NCBI GenBank assembly: GCA_002482925.1
Contig: DLGX01000057.1
Span: 1 to 7,130 of the forward strand
Length of the DNA: 7,130 nt
From: Candidatus Saccharibacteria bacterium UBA7683
GTDB taxonomy: Bacteria; Patescibacteriota; Saccharimonadia; Saccharimonadales; UBA7683
Direction of reading: 5' to 3'
Shown: in pieces, positions 1-5,727 of the stretch
Layout: every line of letters begins with the position of its first letter
Numbering within the stretch: position 1 is the stretch's first letter
Notes under the pieces: generated by a model
Told to the model about the DNA's origin: nothing
Seen by the model: only the letters and a program-made list of their open reading frames with translations
Databases searched by the model: none
Position numbers and translations under genes: made by a program

Positions 1-495
1 TACCGCAAGCGCACGTTTTGTAAGTCGCGTGTGAATAGTTTCAAGAGATTTCCAGAAGTCACCACCAGTTTGGTTGATTTTGTTAATAAAGCAAACGCGT
101 GGAACACCGTATTTATCAGCTTGACGCCATACAGTTTCAGATTGTGATTCTACACCCATCTTACCGTCGAACACGGTTACAGCGCCGTCCAGAACACGAA
201 GAGAACGTTCAACTTCAACGGTGAAGTCAATGTGGCCTGGGGTATCGATAATATTAATCTGATGACCCTTCCAGAAACAAGTAACAGCAGCAGAAGTAAT
301 GGTTATACCACGTTCTTTTTCTTGTTCCATCCAGTCAGTAGTTGCGCCGTCGCCTTCACCACGAACCACACCAATTTTGTGGTTAATACCAGTTCGGTAC
401 AAAATACCTTCGGTTGTAGTAGTTTTACCAGCATCAATGTGCGCAATAATACCTACGTTACGTAACTTTACTAAATCTACTTGTATTGTTGCCAT
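1..495 (-). CDS. fusA: Translation elongation factor G, N-terminal part of the GTPase domain (gene runs off the left edge)
   Basis: EF-G is the ribosomal GTPase that drives translocation after peptide-bond formation and helps recycle ribosomes; it acts in the cytoplasm. I translated this frame directly; 165 codons lie in the window out of the family's usual roughly 690-700. It opens MATIQVDLVKLRNVGII. The P-loop AHIDAGKT is at residues 18-25, switch I with ERGITIT at 61-67 (G2 Thr65), and DTPGHIDF (G3) at 84-91. VFDGKMGVESQSETVWRQA follows at 108-126. The G4 position at 138-141 reads NKIN instead of NKxD, which is unusual (see findings). Compared with E. coli there are two extra residues after HKIG (VVRGEGDG region, 43-50). 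The start ATG at 495 is preceded by AAGAGGGAAT, which overlaps the stop of the upstream small orf, so translation is probably coupled. It is the last visible gene of the rpsL-rpsG-orf-fusA unit. Identity is secure; only the unseen C-terminal domains are unverified. Confidence 0.97.
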   Translation of the reverse strand, partial: MATIQVDLVKLRNVGIIAHIDAGKTTTTEGILYRTGINHKIGVVRGEGDGATTDWMEQEKERGITITSAAVTCFWKGHQINIIDTPGHIDFTVEVERSLRVLDGAVTVFDGKMGVESQSETVWRQADKYGVPRVCFINKINQTGGDFWKSLETIHTRLTKRALAV

Positions 496-503
496 ATTCC
501 CTC

Positions 504-821
504 TTAAATTGTTCCTGTTAATATTTCAGCGAATAGTCCTGTGGTATCTCCGTTACAGTTGCCTGGGTCGCCACCACAACCTTGCTCGCCATTATAGCTA
601 GACACACTTACGTTATTAGCTACGCTCATAGGGAGTCCTGACAGTTCGCGTGCTAAGGCTAAATCTTCGGTAAGTGCAACTCGTTCGTCTTTTGTGGTTT
701 GAGAAGCCATGAACTCACCGCAGCCGGCACCCTGACAGCCTTTACAGCCGATACGCACCAAAACTTCATTAGGAAGTAAATCTGCTACAGATTCGTGGCC
801 TGTGGCTTGCTCAACTCTCAT
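504..821 (-). CDS. Unrecognised 105-residue Cys-containing protein between rpsG and fusA
   Basis: I do not recognise this protein. The frame is also open upstream to an ATG at 851 inside rpsG, but I chose the ATG at 821. It begins one base after the rpsG TAG stop and has AAGG seven bases upstream, the usual pattern of a translationally coupled gene. The stop (TAA, 504-506) lies 8 bases before the fusA ATG, so the frame fills the gap almost exactly, which argues that it is real. The protein has five cysteines: Cys26, Cys29 and Cys34 in GCKGCQGAGCGEF, and Cys82 and Cys89 in GCGGDPGNCNGD. An acidic, probably helical segment lies at about 44-62 (KDERVALTEDLALARELSG). There is no signal peptide or membrane segment, so it is probably cytoplasmic. 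The CxxCx4C plus Cx6C pattern could bind a metal or form disulfides, but no known zinc-ribbon or Fe-S family is evident. A ribosome- or translation-linked role is inferred from the neighbours only. Confidence 0.75.
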   Translation of the reverse strand: MRVEQATGHESVADLLPNEVLVRIGCKGCQGAGCGEFMASQTTKDERVALTEDLALARELSGLPMSVANNVSVSSYNGEQGCGGDPGNCNGDTTGLFAEILTGTI

Positions 822-822
822 A

Positions 823-1302
823 CTAGAACCTTGCGAAGTGAGCGAAGGCACGGTTGGCGTCTGCCATCTTGTGTGTGTCTTCCTTCTTCTTTACGGCTGC
901 ACCAGCTTGGCCATGAGCATCAGTAATTTCTAGAGCAAGACGTTTATGAAAAGGCATGCCTTTTCGTGCTCGTGCTGCGCCTACAAACCACATTAAACCT
1001 AGGTGAGTTTTTCGATGTCCTTCAACAGGAAACGGAATTTGATAGTTTGCACCACCAACACGGCGAGATTTTACTTCTACGCCTGGGAATACATTGCCCA
1101 ATGCTTCTTCAAGAACCTGTAGAGGGTCTTCAATTTTAAGTTTTTTAGCTGCTTCTTCCATTGCAGAATACACTGCAGCTTCAGCTGATGCTTTTTTACC
1201 GTCGCGCATGCTTCGGTTGATAAGTCTTTGAACTAGTACTGAATTGTACTTACGATCTGGTTTGATATCACGAATAAGTGATTTAGTCTTTTTTCTAGGC
1301 AT
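823..1302 (-). CDS. rpsG: Small ribosomal subunit protein S7
   Basis: S7 is a primary binder of the 3' major domain of 16S rRNA. It nucleates assembly of the 30S head and lies near the E-site tRNA and the mRNA exit. The 159-residue product matches the family length of about 156. Diagnostic segments are DGKKASAEAAVYSAM (34-48), the conserved VEVKSRRVGGANYQIP (75-90), and AAVKKKEDTHKMADANRAFAHF (135-156), split around the helix that contacts rRNA and tRNA. The ending FAHFARF is slightly divergent from FAHYRW. It contains no cysteine. The start ATG shares one base with the rpsL stop (TAATG at 1300-1304). Only a weak purine stretch precedes it, so it is probably translated by coupling to rpsL. 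In E. coli, S7 represses its operon by binding the rpsL-rpsG spacer. No such spacer exists here, so any autoregulation must use another site. The stop is TAG at 823-825, followed after one base by the small orf. Confidence 0.98.
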   Translation of the reverse strand: MPRKKTKSLIRDIKPDRKYNSVLVQRLINRSMRDGKKASAEAAVYSAMEEAAKKLKIEDPLQVLEEALGNVFPGVEVKSRRVGGANYQIPFPVEGHRKTHLGLMWFVGAARARKGMPFHKRLALEITDAHGQAGAAVKKKEDTHKMADANRAFAHFARF

Positions 1303-1715
1303 TATTTACTCGGTTTCTTTGCGCCGTACTTAGATCGGCCTTGTTTTCTATCTGCAACACCTTGAAGGTCAAGGTTTCCACGAACAATGTGGTAACGAAC
1401 ACCTGGAAGATCGGGAACACGACCACCACGAATAAGCACTACGGCATGTTCTTGTAGGTTGTGGCCTTCACCACCAATGTATGCCCAAACTTCTTGACCG
1501 TTTGTTAAACGAACACGAGCAACCTTACGGAGTGCTGAGTTAGGCTTACGAGGTGTCTTTGTTGTTACTTTAATACATACACCACGTTTGAATGGTGATG
1601 GTTTTTCATAACTCTTAGTCTTTAAAGAGTTAGTAACTTTACGAAGCGCAGCAGTCTTAACTTTGTTAGACTTGCTGGTTCGAGGTTTTCTTACGAGCTG
1701 GTTAATTGTTGGCAT
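1302..1715 (-). CDS. rpsL: Small ribosomal subunit protein S12
   Basis: S12 sits at the decoding centre of the 30S subunit, contacting helices 27 and 44 of 16S rRNA, and influences accuracy and streptomycin sensitivity. The product is 137 residues, longer than the 124 of E. coli. It has a 13-residue insertion in the N-terminal extension (about residues 25-40), like that in Gram-positive S12. Conserved blocks are INQLVRKPR (4-12), PFKRGVCIKV (41-50), PNSALRKVARVRLTNG (58-73), YIGGEGHNLQEH (79-90) and DLPGVRYHIVRG (102-113). Asp102 corresponds to the Asp that RimO methylthiolates in many bacteria. Arg56 and Pro101 replace the two lysines equivalent to E. coli Lys43 and Lys88 (counting Met1), the classic streptomycin-resistance positions (see findings). 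The start at 1715 has AAAGGAA upstream. It is the first gene of the unit driven by the promoter at 1841-1869. Confidence 0.98.
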   Translation of the reverse strand: MPTINQLVRKPRTSKSNKVKTAALRKVTNSLKTKSYEKPSPFKRGVCIKVTTKTPRKPNSALRKVARVRLTNGQEVWAYIGGEGHNLQEHAVVLIRGGRVPDLPGVRYHIVRGNLDLQGVADRKQGRSKYGAKKPSK

Positions 1716-1725
1716 GTATAAAACA

Positions 1726-1732
1726 TTCCTTT
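1726..1732 (-). promoter_or_regulatory. Shine-Dalgarno sequence of rpsL
   Basis: The minus strand reads AAAGGAA here, with about 11 bases between the AAGGA core and the rpsL ATG, a little longer than the optimum. An ATG at 1724-1726 falls inside this spacer but is out of frame with S12 and sits too close to the SD to be used well. The ATG at 1713-1715, giving the conserved start MPTINQLVRK, is the right one. Confidence 0.6.
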
Positions 1733-1760
1733 AAAATTTTGTAGCGCAGTGAGTGGTTGC

Positions 1761-1789
1761 TTGTGTAAACCCAGCACGGTTTTACACAG
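1761..1789 (-). promoter_or_regulatory. Stem-loop in the rpsL leader
   Basis: On the minus strand TGTGTAAA (1781-1788) pairs perfectly with TTTACACA (1762-1769). After a bulged A at 1780, two further C-G pairs (1778-1779 with 1770-1771) close a six-base loop, GTGCTG. With the predicted start point near 1834, the hairpin lies about 45-75 nt into the leader and about 45 nt before the rpsL start. No U-tract follows, so it is not a simple terminator. A bulged hairpin in the leader of a ribosomal-protein transcript is a plausible autoregulatory protein-binding site, but this is inference; I recognise no known motif. Confidence 0.45.
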
Positions 1790-1840
1790 CTTCCGACCTC
1801 TTCTGCAACTACGTTAATGTACTGAAACTCTTAGGTGCTG

Positions 1841-1869
1841 ATTGTAACAGATTATATATACTTTTACAA
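1841..1869 (-). promoter_or_regulatory. Sigma-70-type promoter for the rpsL-rpsG-orf-fusA unit
   Basis: The minus strand has a -35 element TTGTAA (1864-1869), a 17-bp spacer, and a -10 element TACAAT (1841-1846) preceded by TGT, which matches the extended -10 form TGnTAnAAT. Transcription would start around 1832-1836, giving a leader of about 120 nt. The promoter lies 10 bases downstream of the rpoC 3' hairpin, so the translation genes probably have their own transcript, perhaps alongside read-through from rpoBC. A TATAAT inside the spacer (within TATATATAAT) is an alternative -10 but lacks a well-placed -35. Confidence 0.65.
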
Positions 1870-1879
1870 CCGCTTGGGC

Positions 1880-1910
1880 TGTCACCCTCTGAAAAAACGA
1901 GAGGGTGACA
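1880..1910 (-). terminator. Hairpin after rpoC, possible terminator without a U-tract
   Basis: Ten bases after the rpoC stop, TGTCACCCTCT (1900-1910, minus strand) and AGAGGGTGACA (1880-1890) form a perfect 11-bp stem around a nine-base loop, CGTTTTTTC. The position is exactly where a transcript end is expected, between rpoC and the next promoter. However, the bases after the stem on the minus strand are GCCCAAGC, not a run of T, and there is no T-run on the plus-strand side either. It may be a weak terminator, an RNA 3'-end stabiliser, or a processing site that separates rpoBC from rpsL mRNA. The stem is certain; its role is not. Confidence 0.5.
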
Positions 1911-1920
1911 TGAAATGTAT

Positions 1921-4900
1921 TTACAGTTCTTCGCCAGCTTCGTAATCTTCGATCACGCCGGTTCCTACAGGAATCTTGCGACCAATAATTACGTTTTCTT
2001 TCAAACCGTAAAGATAGTCTACCTTACCACTGGTCGCTGCGTTAATCAGCACGCGGGTAGTGTCTTGGAATGAAGCTGCAGAAAGGAAGCTGTCTGACCA
2101 AGTTGAAACCTTGGCGATACCTAGTAGTAACTGTGTAAAGGCTACAGGTTCTTTGCCATCGGCAACTAATTTAGCATTTTCTTCTACAACAGCAGCTTTG
2201 CTTACAATATCACCTGTTACAAAGAGGCTATCACCGCTGTCTTCTATTTGAACACGGCTAAACATTTGTCGCACAATGATTTCAAGGTGTTGATCGGCTA
2301 ACGCCACACCTTGCTGTGCAAACATGCTCAGGATTTCATTAATAATGTATCGCTGGGTTTCTTCTACACCGCGAAGACTCATTACTTCATGAAGGTTAAG
2401 TGAACCGTTAGTAAGGCGTTGGCCTTTCTTTACTTTTGCGCCATCAGCAACAGTTAATGTCTTGGTTCCTGGAACTTCGTATTTAACTGGAACCTGGTGG
2501 TTAGCAGAAAGTACTGCAACATCTCCGTGGAAATCTACGGTAGCTGCAAACGGTGCGGTAAGTGGACGTTCGCCGTCTTTATCTGATGCAATTACATCGC
2601 CTGCAATAACTTCGGTGCCTTTTTTAACCTGTGGCTTGCGTTTTTCTAGCTTAAGCTCTTCAACTCTACCTTCAACAGGAGTAACCTGCACGATATAGTT
2701 ATTGCCTTCTTCCCAGATATTTACAGTTCCATCTAGTTCGCTAATGAACGCCTGGCTCTTAGGAGCACGAGCTTCAAGAAGTTCTTCAACACGAGGCAAA
2801 CCTTGGGTCACATCTTCAGAAAGCGCTGAACCAGCGGTGTGCTTTGTACGCATAGTAAGCTGTGTACCTGGTTCACCAACTGATTGAGCAGCAATAACAC
2901 CGACAGGCTGGAATGGCTTAACAATTGTTCCTGTTGCCATATCAACACCATAACTCTTCGGGCTGATACCACGAAGGTTAGCTGCTGAAAGTACGCTTCT
3001 GATTCGGACTTCTTCTAAATCGCTTGCATCAATAGCATTTGAAATTTCATCACTAATGAGCTCGCCAGACTTAAGAATTGTCTTACCATCAATTTTAATA
3101 TCTTCAGCAGTGAAACGACCGTTCAAACGAACGCCGAAGTTCATACCAAGACCTTCAGTTTCGGTACGGTTCATAACAAGACCAGAATCTTCACAGTCTT
3201 CATCAACAGTAAATACATCTTGAGCAACGTCAACCATACGACGAGTTAGGTAACCTGAATCGGCAGTACGAAGAGCGGTGTCAATAAGACCTTTACGTGA
3301 ACCACGTGTATCTACGAAGTATTCAATTGGCGTAAGACCTTTTTTGTAGTTGTTTCTAATTGGAAGTTCAACTTCGCGACCAACGGCATCTACAACCAGA
3401 CCCTTCATACCAGACACCTGTTTGATCTGTGAAGTACTACCACGAGCACCAGAGATCATTGCGATACTAATACCTGTATCAGTACCTTCGTAGGCTTTAA
3501 CAAGTTTAGCCTGCGCTTTTTCATCAACATCACGCCATGTATTAACCGTAAGACGGTACCGTTCTTCTTCGGTAATCAAGCCTTGTTCGTATTGGTCAGA
3601 AACTGCAGAAGCTTTTTCTTCACCAACAGCAATCAGGTCATCAAGACCTTCAAGATCAAGATAATCGTCCATACCAGTAGAAATACCCGCGAATGTTGCA
3701 TAACTGAAACCAAGCGTCTTTAGCTTATCTGCAACTTCTGCTGTAACGTCTGCACCATACTGAGCAAACACGCGACCCATAACAGCGGTAAGACGTTTTT
3801 TAGTCATTGCTTCGTTTTGGAATGCAAAATCATCAGGGAAGATAGCATTAAACAGTAATCTACCAACAGTTGTTTCAAGTTTTTCACCTCTGAAGTTTGT
3901 GCGGACACGACTTTGTAGCTTAAGCTTACCGCTTTCGAGCGCCATAATAGCTTCGTCGATGTTAGTTACCGGAGAAACTACATCTGTAGTAGCTTCTGGT
4001 TTTTCATACGTTAAGTAGTAGCAACCAAGCACAATATCTTGTTCGATATGAAGTATAGGAGATCCATCAGCAGGCTTTAGAAGGTTCTTGCTAGCAGTCA
4101 TAAGCTCACGAGCTTCTTTTTGAGCTGCAGCAGAAAGCGGAAGGTGTACAGCCATCTGGTCACCATCGAAGTCGGCGTTGAAACCTTTACATACTAATGG
4201 GTGTAGCTGAATAGCCTTACCTTCAATAAGCTTAGGTTGGAACGCTAGAATTGAAAGACGGTGCAGTGTAGGTGCACGGTTTAGAAGTACGTACTTGCCA
4301 TGAATCACTTCGTCTAGAGCATCCCAAATGATGTTTTCGTTAGCTTCAATTAAACGAGTTGCGCTTTTAATGTTGTGTGCGTATTCGTTTTTCATGAGCC
4401 AGCCAATTACGAATGGTTTGAATAGTTCAAGTGCCATAAGTTTTGGAAGACCACATTCATTAATGCTAAGTTCTGGTCCAGCAACAATTACTGAACGACC
4501 AGAATAATCTACACGCTTACCTAGAAGGTTCTGACGGAAACGACCCTGCTTACCTTTAAGCTGATCGCTCAAAGATTTAAGACGGCGCCTACCACCAGTT
4601 GCACTTACTGCACGACCAGAACGAGCTGCAGAGTTGTCAATTAATGCATCAACAGCTTCTTGAAGCATTCGTTGTTCGTTTCTACGAATTACTTCTGGAG
4701 CGTTAAGATCCATAAGTTTTTTAAGACGGTTATTACGGTTGATCACACGTCGGTAGAGATCATTCATGTCTGAAGTTGCAAAACGACCACCAGTAAGTTG
4801 TACCATTGGGCGAAGATCTGGAGGAATAACTGGTAGAATACTCATGCACATGCTGCCTGGGCTAATTCCTGCGTTAAGCATGCTTTCAAGCATTTTAAGA

Positions 4901-5727
4901 CGCTTCATAAGTTTCTTCTTACGTTGACCTTTTGTGCCTTCAACTTCTTCACTAAGTTCTTCAATAAGCTTGTCTAGTTTAATTTCGTCAAGCAGTTTTT
5001 GAATAGCTATGCCACCCATGCCAACTTCTGAAATATCTTGATACGCTTCTGGAAGATTACGGTAGTCAGTTTCTGAAATAAGACCGCTTTTAACAAGTGA
5101 ATCGAGTTGTTGCTTCTTAAGAAGGTAGCCTTCGGTCGCTTCGTCGATTTCTTTAGTCTGAGCTTCTGCAAGTGCTTTGATATCTGCACCTTCTGCTTCA
5201 GCTTCGTTTTCAAAACGGCTCTTAATTGCAGCTTTAGCTGCTTCTAGTTCTGCTTCTGCATCTGCAAGAAGTTGCGCCTTCTTTTCAACATCTACGTTAA
5301 TAATTACGTAAGAAGCAAAGTATACAATTCGTTCTAGGTTCTTAACGGTAATGTTAAGAAGCAAGCCAATAGGGCTTGGAGTTCCACGAAGGAACCAAAT
5401 GTGCGCTACTGGAGCTGCAAGGTTGATGTGACCCATGCGCTCACGTCGAACGATTGATTTGGTAACAAGTTCGCCGTTCTTATCAACTGCAGCTTCGCGT
5501 GAACGAACACCTTTATATTTGGCATCATGCGGATTGATATCTTTAACAGGGCCAAAAATACGTTCGCAGAACAAACCATCTCGTTCAGGTTTCTGAGTAC
5601 GGTAGTTAATAGTTTCAGGCTTGGTAACTTCGCCGTAACTCCAGTCGATAATATCGCCAGGGCTTGCAACTACAAGTCGTACTGCGTCGAAATCTGTCAT
5701 TGCTGTGCTAAATGGGGTCGGTTTCAT
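1921..5727 (-). CDS. rpoC: DNA-directed RNA polymerase beta' subunit
   Basis: Beta' forms half of the RNA polymerase active-site cleft with beta. The 1268-residue product is complete, from the beta'-clamp start (residues 10-60, ending RIFGP) to the terminal ENVIIGRKIPVGTG. The lid/rudder region RFRQNLLGKRVDYSGRSVIV lies upstream of the catalytic NADFDGD at 517-523 (Mg-binding Asp519, Asp521, Asp523). The bridge helix begins near 804 (YFVDTRGSRKG), and the trigger loop has QLTMRTKH (956-963). The 188-residue trigger-loop insertion of proteobacteria (SI3) is absent. A charged, probably coiled-coil insertion lies at about 146-213. Oddities: the zinc cysteines equivalent to E. coli 70, 72, 85 and 88 are Pro66, Asp68, Val81 and Asn84. 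Of the second site only Cys845 remains, the others being Ala915, Ser922 and Ser925. The start overlaps the rpoB stop by one base and has a strong SD. Met10 is a possible but less supported alternative start. The reading frame is uninterrupted and other motifs are intact, so it looks functional. Confidence 0.99.
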   Translation of the reverse strand: MKPTPFSTAMTDFDAVRLVVASPGDIIDWSYGEVTKPETINYRTQKPERDGLFCERIFGPVKDINPHDAKYKGVRSREAAVDKNGELVTKSIVRRERMGHINLAAPVAHIWFLRGTPSPIGLLLNITVKNLERIVYFASYVIINVDVEKKAQLLADAEAELEAAKAAIKSRFENEAEAEGADIKALAEAQTKEIDEATEGYLLKKQQLDSLVKSGLISETDYRNLPEAYQDISEVGMGGIAIQKLLDEIKLDKLIEELSEEVEGTKGQRKKKLMKRLKMLESMLNAGISPGSMCMSILPVIPPDLRPMVQLTGGRFATSDMNDLYRRVINRNNRLKKLMDLNAPEVIRRNEQRMLQEAVDALIDNSAARSGRAVSATGGRRRLKSLSDQLKGKQGRFRQNLLGKRVDYSGRSVIVAGPELSINECGLPKLMALELFKPFVIGWLMKNEYAHNIKSATRLIEANENIIWDALDEVIHGKYVLLNRAPTLHRLSILAFQPKLIEGKAIQLHPLVCKGFNADFDGDQMAVHLPLSAAAQKEARELMTASKNLLKPADGSPILHIEQDIVLGCYYLTYEKPEATTDVVSPVTNIDEAIMALESGKLKLQSRVRTNFRGEKLETTVGRLLFNAIFPDDFAFQNEAMTKKRLTAVMGRVFAQYGADVTAEVADKLKTLGFSYATFAGISTGMDDYLDLEGLDDLIAVGEEKASAVSDQYEQGLITEEERYRLTVNTWRDVDEKAQAKLVKAYEGTDTGISIAMISGARGSTSQIKQVSGMKGLVVDAVGREVELPIRNNYKKGLTPIEYFVDTRGSRKGLIDTALRTADSGYLTRRMVDVAQDVFTVDEDCEDSGLVMNRTETEGLGMNFGVRLNGRFTAEDIKIDGKTILKSGELISDEISNAIDASDLEEVRIRSVLSAANLRGISPKSYGVDMATGTIVKPFQPVGVIAAQSVGEPGTQLTMRTKHTAGSALSEDVTQGLPRVEELLEARAPKSQAFISELDGTVNIWEEGNNYIVQVTPVEGRVEELKLEKRKPQVKKGTEVIAGDVIASDKDGERPLTAPFAATVDFHGDVAVLSANHQVPVKYEVPGTKTLTVADGAKVKKGQRLTNGSLNLHEVMSLRGVEETQRYIINEILSMFAQQGVALADQHLEIIVRQMFSRVQIEDSGDSLFVTGDIVSKAAVVEENAKLVADGKEPVAFTQLLLGIAKVSTWSDSFLSAASFQDTTRVLINAATSGKVDYLYGLKENVIIGRKIPVGTGVIEDYEAGEEL

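Noticed and set aside
822..851. Longer start for the small orf at the ATG at 851, inside rpsG
   Set aside because: It would overlap the S7 coding end by 29 bases. The ATG at 821 has a coupled position one base after the stop and an AAGG at good spacing.
1724..1726. Out-of-frame ATG just before rpsL, as a leader-peptide start
   Set aside because: It is not in frame with S12, is almost touching the SD, and the overlapping frame shows nothing recognisable.
1851..1860. TATATATAAT as the -10 box of the rpsL promoter
   Set aside because: The TTGTAA upstream is only 7 bases away, and no good -35 lies 16-18 bases upstream. TTGTAA with 17-bp spacing to the extended TGTTACAAT fits better.
5476..5532. 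Frameshift or assembly error as the cause of the missing zinc cysteines
   Set aside because: The segment aligns without gaps to E. coli beta', flanking motifs are intact on both sides, and the second zinc site is independently degraded.
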